Source of the DNA: Candidatus Poseidonia sp.
Lineage (GTDB): Archaea; Thermoplasmatota; Poseidoniia; Poseidoniales; Poseidoniaceae
Direction of reading: 5' to 3'
NCBI GenBank assembly: GCA_013330155.1
Contig: DUIU01000151.1
Span: 1 to 8,503, forward strand
DNA: 8,503 nt
The position numbers were made by a program, and so were the translations under genes. Position 1 is the first letter of the stretch. Each line of letters starts with the position of its first letter. The notes under the pieces were generated by a model. The model was not told the DNA's origin. It saw only the letters and a list, made by a program, of their open reading frames with translations, and searched no databases. Positions 1-7,600 of this stretch are shown here, in pieces.

Positions 1-114
1 AGGATGTATTTCGGATCTCATGTCGTCCTGAAAAACTCGTTGCAACCCTTTGTACACCCATGAGTAAGTTTCTCACGCGTCGGTACCCATCCATGAGATG
101 CCTGTTGGATCGGT

Positions 115-126
115 GTTGGATGGGTT
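115..126 (+). repeat. Left copy of an inverted repeat flanking the esterase gene
   Basis: GTTGGATGGGTT lies 49 bases before the esterase start. Its reverse complement, with one extra base, occurs at 1214-1226 just after the gene. The pair could be the relic of a mobile insertion or could be chance. No target-site duplication was recognised. Confidence 0.25.
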
Positions 127-147
127 ACATGAGTGTAACAATACAGA

Positions 148-153
148 TTTAAC
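148..153 (+). promoter_or_regulatory. Possible TATA-like element for the esterase gene
   Basis: TTTAAC lies 22-27 bases upstream of the ATG at 175. That is the right distance for an archaeal TATA box driving a leaderless transcript, and no clear Shine-Dalgarno sequence precedes this ATG, which is consistent with a leaderless message. The match to a TATA consensus is poor, so this is a weak call. Confidence 0.2.
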
Positions 154-174
154 CAAGAATGCCTTCATCGCAAC

Positions 175-1143
175 ATGGCAAAATGGGAATCATTTGTTTT
201 GGTCTCGATTTTTATTTTGGCATCATTATCAGGTTGTTTGTCTGATAAGACTTCACCAGTTGATGAAAATCAATCTAATTCAGAATACAGAAAACTAGTT
301 ACTTCTGAAGGTGAAGAAAGAAAATTCATAGTGACTGTACCAGACTCAGTAAATGAAAGCAATAGCGTTCCAGTTGTGATTGTCATACATGGAACAAACT
401 CATCGGGTCAAATCTTCCACGACAAACCTGATTTATGGGTTCCAAAGGCTGAGCAAGAAGGTTTCATCGTTGTCCATCCAACCGCACTTGTTCATTGTTA
501 CATTGACAATGGCAACGAAAAAACAGTTACAAAATGGTCGTTTGGTGATTTAGGTCAAAACGATACAGAAATGGGAGGATTGCCGTTGTGTGAGGGGCAA
601 ACGCTCGCAAATGATTTGGAATTTTTTGACATGATGGTTGATATCTTGAAGACCGAATACCCAGTTGACGAAAATAGGATTTATGTTACTGGTAATTCAA
701 ACGGGGCAGGAATGGGTTTGAGATTAGCTGCTGAGCGTTCGGACGTTTTTGCAGCAATAGCAGTCAACGCAGGTGCTCAGTCATTGTTTATTGAAAAGCC
801 AGATGATTCTCGACCCATTTCGATATTGTTCACCGTTGGCGCAAAAGACCACTTACTTGCAGATATGGGTCTTTCAGTTCCACTTGTCATCAATGAATCA
901 TTAATCAATGATCTATCACCTCTAATTCAACCATTGTTAACACTCCATTCCCTTGGAAATGCATCTGATTACATCTACACAGAAACGACCTACCAGAGCC
1001 GATTGACTGGACAGTATTTGTTTGAAAATAATTCAAACGGAAATTCACTTAGATTTACGGTGATCGAAGGTCTTGGACATCCTTACAATCCCGATTTAGT
1101 CCCTGGATTTTGGAACTACTTCAGCACACACTCATTAAATTAA
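175..1143 (+). CDS. Secreted lipoprotein esterase, PHB-depolymerase/LpqC-like alpha/beta-hydrolase
   Basis: This 322-residue protein is predicted to hydrolyse ester bonds outside the cell while anchored to the membrane by lipid. A short hydrophobic signal (residues 7-19) ends in the lipobox L18-S-G-C21, so C21 would be the lipidated residue. The mature part follows the layout of the PHB-depolymerase/feruloyl-esterase family: the oxyanion-hole stretch VIHGT (H72-G-T74), the nucleophile elbow G173-N-S-N-G177 with S175, a likely acid D225 (GAKD) and a likely base H302 (GLGH). The sequence around RIYVTGNSNGAGM is typical of that family. The substrate cannot be read from sequence; polyester, feruloyl or acetyl esters are all possible. 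Six N-X-S/T sequons suggest N-glycosylation, perhaps by the AglB encoded downstream. The gene is clearly A+T-richer, with more AAT/AAA/ATT codons, than its neighbours, which hints at acquisition. It stands alone and converges on the aconitase-family gene. The family is confident; the exact substrate is unknown. Confidence 0.8.
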   Translation: MAKWESFVLVSIFILASLSGCLSDKTSPVDENQSNSEYRKLVTSEGEERKFIVTVPDSVNESNSVPVVIVIHGTNSSGQIFHDKPDLWVPKAEQEGFIVVHPTALVHCYIDNGNEKTVTKWSFGDLGQNDTEMGGLPLCEGQTLANDLEFFDMMVDILKTEYPVDENRIYVTGNSNGAGMGLRLAAERSDVFAAIAVNAGAQSLFIEKPDDSRPISILFTVGAKDHLLADMGLSVPLVINESLINDLSPLIQPLLTLHSLGNASDYIYTETTYQSRLTGQYLFENNSNGNSLRFTVIEGLGHPYNPDLVPGFWNYFSTHSLN

Positions 1144-1193
1144 ACAACAAATTTGAGAATTGAGTATGAACCATCAACAAATCAATTCGGATG

Positions 1194-1227
1194 CGTTGGA
1201 AGGGGCTATCCGAAACCCCATCCAACG
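1194..1227. terminator. Hairpin in the convergent gap, possible bidirectional terminator
   Basis: CGTTGGA (1194-1200) pairs with TCCAACG (1221-1227). After an A/A mismatch the stem continues as GGGG (1202-1205) with CCCC (1216-1219), closing a 10-base loop. It lies 50 bases beyond the esterase stop and 55 bases beyond the aconitase-family stop at 1282, where a terminator for converging genes would be expected. No clear T-tract follows in either direction. Archaeal termination usually depends on T-tracts, so the role is uncertain. Confidence 0.35.
1214..1226 (-). repeat. Right copy of the inverted repeat flanking the esterase gene
   Basis: AACCCCATCCAAC is the reverse complement of GTTGGATGGGGTT, which matches the left copy at 115-126 apart from one extra G. 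It also forms the 3' arm of the local hairpin at 1194-1227, so terminator-like folding is an alternative reason for its presence. Confidence 0.25.
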
Positions 1228-1243
1228 GAAAGAAGTCGTTGGA
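1221..1243. repeat. Alternative hairpin using the same arm, with direct repeats
   Basis: TCCAACG (1221-1227) can also pair with a second CGTTGGA at 1237-1243 around the 9-base loop GAAAGAAGT. This makes it mutually exclusive with the hairpin at 1194-1227. The sequence CGTTGGAAGGG is directly repeated at 1194-1204 and 1237-1247. A weaker 5-bp stem, TGGGT (1255-1259) with ACCCA (1273-1277), lies just before the aconitase-family stop. Confidence 0.35.
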
Positions 1244-1281
1244 AGGGCTTTGCGTGGGTCTGTTTGTTCGCTACCCATTGC

Positions 1282-3270
1282 TCAGTTGAACAGGCCTTCA
1301 TTCCACGAAGTGATACTTCCTGTGAAAGCAGATGCAGCAACAGTAAGTGGGCTTGCAAGGTAGAGCTTTCCAGGTCCAGAACGTCCTTGGAAATTACGAT
1401 TGATTGCGGAGACGGTCACTTGTTCAGGCGTGATGGAAACACCAGGGCCTGCACCGATGCATGCGCCACAGCCGGGGTCGATGAGTTTGACACCAACTCG
1501 GCCAAACAAATCGTGCCAGCCTTCGCGAACAGCCAAATCCTTGACGATGCCTGAGCCGTATTGGATGTAGAAATCAACGCCGTCTTTGACCACGAGACCT
1601 GCTTCTTCAGCTGCTTTACACACTTGAGCATAGTAGGCAACATCGTCTGCTTTACCTGCAGTACATGAGCCTCCGTAGGCAATGTCAATCGAGACGCTTC
1701 CGATCTCAGCAACGTTCGCTCCATTGGTCGGGTCGCTTGGAATGCCTTTGTTCGGGTCACCGGGGTGTGCGACCATCGGTTGAATTTCAGACATGTTGAT
1801 GATGTGGACTCCGCCGTCATAATGAGCGTCTTGGTCAGGATGTACGGCAAGTCCCTTCTGAGTTTCAATGTCAAGGTGCGGTTGGGCAGCAATCATCCAG
1901 TCATAGAGCAGGTCGTCAGCTTCGCAAATGCCAGTTCGGCCAGAACATTCAGTCGCCATGTTGCACAAGGTTGCTCTCTCGTCAACCGACAATCCAGCAA
2001 GTCCCGGGCCACCGAATTCCATACTGCGGTTCAAGGTGAGCTCCTTACGCGCATGGTCGGCGAGAATGTAGAGGATGACATCTTTTGCGGTACACCCGGG
2101 TGCAAGCGTGCCCTGAAGATCAAATCGAATCGATTCCGGAACTTTCACAAAAGTGAATCCAGCGCTGATGAGGTTGGCGTATTCTGTTGCGCCAACACCC
2201 CACGTCAATGCGTTTGAAGCCCCGCCCATGCAGGTGTGAGAGTCGGTGGCTTGGATGAAATCACCAACTTCGATAAACTCTTCACGCGCCACTTGATGGC
2301 AAATTCCGGGAGAAACGCCGTCTTTGGCAGAATAATCACGAACTTTCGTATGCTGCTGGAATGCAATTTGTAAATCTCTCAACGTTTGTACCTTGTCCAT
2401 GAAGGGAACAAACTTTGGATTGTGATGAGCATAGAGCAAATGGTCTTCAAACACGGCGAACTTACCAGGATTCGGCAAGGAGTATTCATTGCCGTATTCT
2501 TCTTGTAAGAAGGTATGAACTTGAGCGGTGGTAAATTCGTGTGAATAGCCCCCTTGAACTTGGGCGATAACCGGGTCTTCAGGTTTGACGCATTGCCCGT
2601 CTTCTTGTCCTACGAGATTTCGTGCTATGATTTTCTCAGCCATGGTCATTGCGCGTGGAGGCGTTTCGATAGCAGGAAGTTGAATTTCTCCCGCCTTGAG
2701 TGACTTTGCAAAAGGAAACAGCCCACCTTTTTCGAGAATGATTTGAGTCACTTCGTCGTATTGAGAAGTGAATTCAGCCAGGTCAATTTCTTCACCTTCT
2801 TGCAGCCTTTCAAGCATAGCATGATTGCCCATTATTTGTCCAAGGTTGATGTTGTTCCGTTCATGGATTGGAGCGAATGAAGCGGCGATGACGATGTTAA
2901 TTCCAGCCCAGCGCTCACATTGAGCGGCCGTTTCACGAGAGGATCCAGTTCCCTTTCGCTGTCCGGATACAATCACTTCGAAGTTGCCGTTTTTTAGGGC
3001 GTTTTCTCGAAACACCCTCAGGCCGTTATGCATCAATCCAGCGTAGGCGTTTTTGGCAATTTCAGCGGGATCGTGGTCAAAACAAACCCAGGCAGGAGTC
3101 ATGACATCTGTGTTGATGTCATCCAGGAGATCTTCAACGCTCAAATCGTCCATCTTGAGGTTCAAACCATCATACAATTGTTGTTTGATAAGGTCCAAGT
3201 CCTTGGTGAGGAATAAAACCCTTTTTCCGGGCGTGAGAGCGACTTTTTGTGGTGGCCAGTTTGCTCGCAT
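1282..3270 (-). CDS. Single-chain aconitase / isopropylmalate-dehydratase family hydro-lyase, swivel domain first
   Basis: This 662-residue [4Fe-4S] hydro-lyase would isomerise a hydroxy-polycarboxylate by dehydration and rehydration, as aconitase does with citrate/isocitrate and LeuCD with isopropylmalate. The small 'swivel' domain comes first: D51-I-N-T-D55, then G107-T-G-S-S-R-E-T-A115, whose Ser/Arg belong to the substrate site in this superfamily. The catalytic domain follows from about residue 208: T342-D-S-H-T346, the cluster ligands C536 (GGSCTAG), C601 and C604 (PGCGACIG), and N624-R-N-F-Q-G-R630. All three cluster cysteines are present, so the enzyme should be active. Aconitase A and homoaconitase have the swivel last, LeuC/LeuD are usually separate chains, and AcnB has the swivel before the catalytic part but after a HEAT-like domain absent here. 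GSCTA replaces the usual GSCTN. Substrate is uncertain: aconitate, isopropylmalate, homoaconitate or methylisocitrate. The ATG at 3270-3268 is chosen because a GAGGGG ribosome site precedes it. No cofunctional neighbour is visible. Confidence 0.85.
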   Translation of the reverse strand: MRANWPPQKVALTPGKRVLFLTKDLDLIKQQLYDGLNLKMDDLSVEDLLDDINTDVMTPAWVCFDHDPAEIAKNAYAGLMHNGLRVFRENALKNGNFEVIVSGQRKGTGSSRETAAQCERWAGINIVIAASFAPIHERNNINLGQIMGNHAMLERLQEGEEIDLAEFTSQYDEVTQIILEKGGLFPFAKSLKAGEIQLPAIETPPRAMTMAEKIIARNLVGQEDGQCVKPEDPVIAQVQGGYSHEFTTAQVHTFLQEEYGNEYSLPNPGKFAVFEDHLLYAHHNPKFVPFMDKVQTLRDLQIAFQQHTKVRDYSAKDGVSPGICHQVAREEFIEVGDFIQATDSHTCMGGASNALTWGVGATEYANLISAGFTFVKVPESIRFDLQGTLAPGCTAKDVILYILADHARKELTLNRSMEFGGPGLAGLSVDERATLCNMATECSGRTGICEADDLLYDWMIAAQPHLDIETQKGLAVHPDQDAHYDGGVHIINMSEIQPMVAHPGDPNKGIPSDPTNGANVAEIGSVSIDIAYGGSCTAGKADDVAYYAQVCKAAEEAGLVVKDGVDFYIQYGSGIVKDLAVREGWHDLFGRVGVKLIDPGCGACIGAGPGVSITPEQVTVSAINRNFQGRSGPGKLYLASPLTVAASAFTGSITSWNEGLFN

Positions 3271-3275
3271 TCTTG

Positions 3276-3281
3276 CCCCTC
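3276..3281 (-). promoter_or_regulatory. Ribosome binding site of the aconitase-family gene
   Basis: On the minus strand GAGGGG ends five bases before the ATG at 3270-3268. This is a good Shine-Dalgarno match and supports the chosen start. Confidence 0.55.
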
Positions 3282-3304
3282 AACTTTGTTCATGGGCCAA
3301 ATGG

Positions 3305-3310
3305 ATATAA
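3305..3310 (-). promoter_or_regulatory. TATA-like box of the aconitase-family gene
   Basis: The minus strand reads TTATAT here, 35-40 bases upstream of the ATG. Transcription starting about 25 bases beyond the box would begin near 3281, giving a very short leader that just includes the ribosome site. The spacing is plausible for an archaeal promoter; the box is inferred by eye. Confidence 0.4.
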
Positions 3311-3379
3311 TCGGTTCGGGCGCGTTGCTTGCGAAAGCATTCCGATTTACCACCGCCAGCGCCAAAGCCTAGCGGTAAA
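3310..3379. other. Potentially structured stretch inside the divergent spacer
   Basis: Two imperfect stem-loops lie side by side. In the first, ATCGG (3310-3314) pairs with CCGAT (3342-3346) and encloses TGCTT-GCGA-AAGCA (3326-3339), a stem capped by a GNRA-type tetraloop. In the second, TTTACC (3346-3351) pairs with GGTAAA (3374-3379), or alternatively CCGC (3353-3356) with GCGG (3372-3375). Stems are short and could be chance. A small RNA or a regulator-binding site is possible. The rest of the spacer 3271-3524 holds only the promoter and ribosome-site elements listed separately. Confidence 0.2.
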
Positions 3380-3436
3380 ATGCAGACCGAATCCCATTCA
3401 TGGATGAAAATCTCAGTAAACCATTTTTGCTTAAAC

Positions 3437-3448
3437 TTTATATAATAT
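3437..3448 (+). promoter_or_regulatory. TATA box of the aglB-like gene
   Basis: TTTATATAATAT is the strongest TATA-like sequence in the window. A start site about 25 bases downstream would fall near 3465-3470, giving a leader of roughly 55-60 bases before the ATG at 3525. An A-rich stretch just upstream (TTAAAC at 3431-3436) could belong to the factor-B contact. The element lies in the divergent spacer, so its strand assignment rests on the downstream ribosome site. Confidence 0.5.
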
Positions 3449-3513
3449 CGTCTTGGCGACTATATCAAGGTTCCCTAAAGAGTTGGGCATTTGGCCCGGC
3501 AAGGGGATAAAAT

Positions 3514-3518
3514 GAGGG
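3514..3518 (+). promoter_or_regulatory. Ribosome binding site of the aglB-like gene
   Basis: GAGGG ends six bases before the ATG at 3525, which decides that start over the in-frame ATGs at 3537 and 3543. An out-of-frame ATG at 3512 overlaps the site and reads only six codons (to a TGA) before ending. Confidence 0.55.
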
Positions 3519-3524
3519 ATACAT

Positions 3525-4616
3525 ATGGATGAACAAATGGATATGAAGGCGAGTCAGCCAAGTGCCGTGATGGGGTTGCTGCTTGCACCTCTGGCCGTGC
3601 TGCTCGCTCTTGCCACCACACGAGTCGTGGGCATTGAATACGACTTGACATTGAACAACATGATGCCGATGCTCGTCGTCGCTGTCGCTAGCATGCTGGC
3701 TTTGGTGCCACGCATCGTTCAGGAATCTCAGCCTGGTCTTTCCACCTCTACCCTTTCCCTCGGCGTTTTGGTGTTTGCTCTTGTCGGCGCTGAATTGCTG
3801 TACGCTTTTGCTGACGTCGATGCGGTTGCGGCCTTGATGTTCGCCTTGCTCGTCGTGTTTGGGTCAAATCTTGACCTTCGTGGACGCCACGAGTGGAGAA
3901 CGGCTATGACGTTCTCAGCCATTGGATTTTGGCTGGCCATAGCGGCAGCTGGAGACACCTACGCTGCCCTCCCTTCAACGTACAGCATGGAAAGCGGACA
4001 GCTTGTTTCCACGATGAATCTGGAACGCCAGGCCACCGCGTACGTCTTCTTTGCCTACTGGACCATGACCACGGCGGCTGGATTGTTGGCCGGTGTGCTT
4101 GCTCGAGGTACAATCAATCCCTCGGGAGAAGAGGGATGGTTCTCGTTCCTCGGCCACTCAAACGGATTCAATCGCTCTGCTCTCCCATTGATGGGTGCGC
4201 TCAGCATGTGGGTCGTCGTTTTTGCAGGTTCACTTTGGCACTTCAACAGCGTCGATGTGATCGACCAACTTGGCATCACTACGGAAAACGGATACCACGG
4301 CTATGCCGGCTATTGGAGCGCTTTCTTGACCGGTGTTGTTGCCCTTATCGTCGCCGGTATGGTGGCGGAGCGATGGTACACTCGTGCCATGTTCGTTGGT
4401 TCGATGTGGACGCTCTACCAAGTGGCTGCTTGGTTTGAAGCAGGAATTTGGTACAACGAGGATCTTGACGGAACGTGGGGTGCCTTGATTTGGCTTGCCA
4501 TCACCTTCTTCCTCAGTGTTGGAATCTATTCCATTGGGAACCATGAACGCTACGGCGGTTGGGCCAACCTCGGAGAGCACGAGCCCTCTCAGGCGCGCCT
4601 CTTCCTTCGAGCCCAC
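3525..4616 (+). other. N-terminal multi-helix membrane extension of AglB
   Basis: Residues 1-364 contain about ten hydrophobic segments (approximately 15-35, 46-63, 75-95, 97-114, 127-145, 171-192, 219-238, 261-282, 287-305 and 317-338) before the first helix of the AglB core (about 365-386). I do not recognise the fold. Polar links such as the 144-170 stretch and the Trp-rich 294-324 stretch suggest a folded domain rather than a leader. Joined in frame to an oligosaccharyltransferase, it might bind the lipid-linked glycan, position the enzyme or contact the translocon; all of these are inference. Confidence 0.6.
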
Positions 4617-7600
4617 GGAGCAGGTATGATGGTCGGTTTGGCCTTCCTCATTGGTCTGGCTATCCGTGTACAGTGGTACGCGGTTCCATCCATGAATGCT
4701 TTTGGAACGGGTAACTGGGACATGACCGGTGGTTCTGACCCTTGGTACATGAAGCGCGTCGTGGACTACATCCTCGCCAACAATGCCCACCTGGTGTTTG
4801 ACGCCGACCGGTTCTATCCAGTCGGCGGCATCAACCCACGTCCCCCGCTCTTCACCTGGTCGATGGCCATTGGTGCTATGGTGTTGGAACCCTTCCTCTC
4901 AAATCCCGAAGATGCGGTTTGGTGGAGCATGCTTGCTCTACCAGCCATCTACGGAGCTTTGACCGTGTTCCCCATCGCCATCATGGCCAAGGACCACTTC
5001 GGCAAAGGCGCTGGCGTTCTGGCTGCCTGGCTCATCGCCTTCATGCCTGCTCACGTCACCCACTCCACGTGGGCTCTGGCTGACCACGATGCCTTCGTGA
5101 TGTTGTTCATCTCGATCGGTTTCATGTACTGGCTCCGTGCGGTCAAGTATGCCGGCTCAGCTCGCATAACCAAGACAACATCGGCTCACCCGATGTCCTT
5201 TGTGCGTGCTTTCAACGACGTTGCCCAGCATCGACAAGCTGCCATGGCGAACGCGGCCCTTGCTGGTGTCGCGTTTGGAATCGTCGCCCTCGGATGGAAA
5301 GGGTTCGTCGTCGGTCCTTCGATCCTCTTCTTGGCTTACGCCCTGCAAGTGGCCCTGAACATGTTCCGCCGCCGTGATTCAACCACCTTGAGCGTGATGT
5401 TCCTCGTGATGTTGACCACCATTTTGTTGATGGTTCTACCATTCTATGCACACCCGCAATTCAATTTGGTGTTTGACCCAACAGGACTGCAACCCTTCTT
5501 GTTCATCTTTGGATTCACGCTGGCCATTGCCTACGTGACAACCGGTTTCCGAGACAAGCCTTGGTTGCTCGTTCTCGGCACACTCACCGCCGTTGCTACC
5601 GTCTTCTTTGCCATCCTTTACGTCCTCAAGACGTTGGAACTTTCCAACGCCTGGGATGTCCTGTTCACCGGCAGCGGCTACTTCACCAAGACCAAGATTT
5701 TCGGCACGGTTGCTGAAGCGAATGCACCGAACCGTGCTCAACTCTTCGCCTCCTTTGGACCGATCACGTTTTTGCTCGCTCTCATCATGGGCGGCGGACT
5801 TCTTTGGCGAGGTCTTCGGCATCGAAATGGCACCGCTTTGGTGTTTGGTGTCTGGGTCTTTGCAGCCACGTTCATGGCTTGGAACGCTGCTCGTTTCATG
5901 TTCAACGCTACGCCCATCATGGCCATTCTTGGAGCGGCTGGAATCATGGCGTTCTGGAAGTGGGCTGATTGGGGTCGCTTGGTTCGTTCGTGGAAGAAAT
6001 TCGGTATTCGCACGCCGGCTGACCGCATCTCCGGTGCTCGCAAAGCCGTATGGCGTACACCGCAATTCTCTGCGGTCTTCCTCGTGATGATCATGATTTT
6101 CGGGCAACAAGCCACCTACGGTTTGGACTCGGCCATCCCCGGCACCTCCAACCAAGAAAGCGAAATTGATGAGAAGATCTACAACATCATGCCCGATATC
6201 CTTCGTTTCGACGGACTTGGCTTTTCGATTCTTGACAGCAGTACGTACGATGGACGTCGGTATTTGGGTAGCTTCGGTTCGTCCTTCAACGACAACGGCT
6301 GGAATGCGGCCTACGACTGGTTGGCGAATCAGGACGCTGATATGGCGTATTCAGAGAAACCTGCCTTTGTCTCATGGTGGGACTATGGTTTCCAAGCCCT
6401 GAGCACTGGCGATCACCCATCGGTCTCCGACAACTTCCAGTCGGGTATCCCTGCCACAGGGAACATGCTTCTTGCACGCAACCAGGATGACTTGACAGCC
6501 ATGTTCATCTGGCAACTTTCAGAAGGCGACCGAGCCTACGCTACTGAAGGCGTAAATCATCAATTCACGGAACCTTTCATGAACGTCATGGACAAGTACC
6601 TTGACGACGACCAACTGGCTGAATTCAACACCATGCAACTCACCTTTGATGAGTCGATGATTGAATTCATTGAAGAGCGCTCGTTCAACGTGGTCAAGTC
6701 CAATCGAAATGTGGTCATGGCCGAAGGATACACCCATGTCGCCGGTATCTTTGACGACAACAAGGTCTACAAGATTTACAAAGACGGTGAAGCGATTCCC
6801 TGCACTGATGCCCTCTCCAATTCCTGTGAGGGTGATGCTTGGAGCTCAATGGAGCAAGCCGACATCACCTTCAACAACAACGTGCGAACGTCTGAAGAAA
6901 CCGTTGAAGGTCGCAGCCACACCATCATTGGTGAGTACTGGTATACCGATGATTTGTTGGATGAGTACCTCTCAGTGTCGACGTCCATCCACCGAAAGAA
7001 CGCCCGTTTGGCCTTGGCAACGCAACTTCTCACATCTGCAATGGATGCCCACCCCGTCTACAACATCCACGACCTCTACAACGACCTCATCAATCTTAAC
7101 AGCCCCTACAAGGTGCAAGATTACGAAGGTGCTCCTGGTGAAACCATCACTCGAGACCACGATATTCGCTACTTCGCCATCGACGACCGACTTTACCCTC
7201 GCGCCGGTCGATACACGGCGGACTCCAATTACAACCGTGGTCAACCCATGGGTATCTTTGGTGCACCGACCATCTTGGCAGGACAGGACATCACCACATA
7301 CATGAACGAAGTTTACGAAACCGTTCGTGGAGACTTCCAAGATGAGATGACTCGAGAAGAGGTTGACGATGCAATGCAGAAGGATTTCCTCAACCAACAG
7401 GCTGGTGCTGACATTGATATGCTCCAAATCGAGGACGTCCGTGTTGACCACAATCCTGCCTTCTTTGACACGATGGTGGCAAGGACCTACGTCGGCTATG
7501 GTGCGTCCACCCTCGGACTCGATGCCGGTTCCAGCAACCCTCAACCATCACAGCATTTCGGACAATCCGGATCGCCTGGTACGATTTTGACCAACGCTCT

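Larger units (their letters stand above)
1..174. other. Left-edge region without an assignable gene
   Basis: No reading frame here can be assigned. The + frame starting at base 1 is open from the edge to a TGA at 61-63 and could be the last 20 residues of an upstream gene. The + frame starting at base 3 is open to a TAA at 150-152 but reads as an improbable Cys/Arg-rich peptide. On the - strand, an ATG at 61-59 opens a frame running off the edge, and a second - frame runs off the edge after a TGA at 78-76. None has a convincing ribosome site or recognisable motif. The G+C content is higher than in the gene that follows. GTTGGAT occurs twice close together, at 104-110 and 115-121. Confidence 0.4.

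Noticed and set aside
1160..1363. Small plus-strand open frame of 67 codons
   Set aside because: It overlaps the repeat cluster and the 3' end of the aconitase-family gene, and has no recognisable feature or ribosome site.
1153..1554. Plus-strand open frame of 133 codons across the convergent gap
   Set aside because: Most of it is antisense to the well-supported aconitase-family gene, the peptide is Cys/Arg-rich without motifs, and no ribosome site precedes it.
1765..2217. Plus-strand open frame of 150 codons
   Set aside because: It lies wholly antisense to the aconitase-family catalytic domain, and its composition is typical of a shadow frame.
3893..4438. Plus-strand frame of 181 codons overlapping the aglB-like gene
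   Set aside because: It is rich in Cys, Arg and His and out of frame with the continuous membrane-protein frame from 3525, so it is a shadow.
4230..4790. Minus-strand frame of 186 codons
   Set aside because: It is antisense to the aglB-like gene with no motif; the sense frame encodes clear helices and the SDPWYM motif.
5436..6155. Minus-strand frame of 239 codons
   Set aside because: It is the longest antisense frame but has low-complexity polar composition, and lies opposite the conserved AglB helices and the TVAE motif.
6661..7305. Plus-strand frame of 214 codons rich in Thr and Ser
   Set aside because: It is a +1-type shadow of the AglB soluble domain, whose Asp/Asn/Thr-rich codons produce a Thr/Ser repeat look in the other frame.
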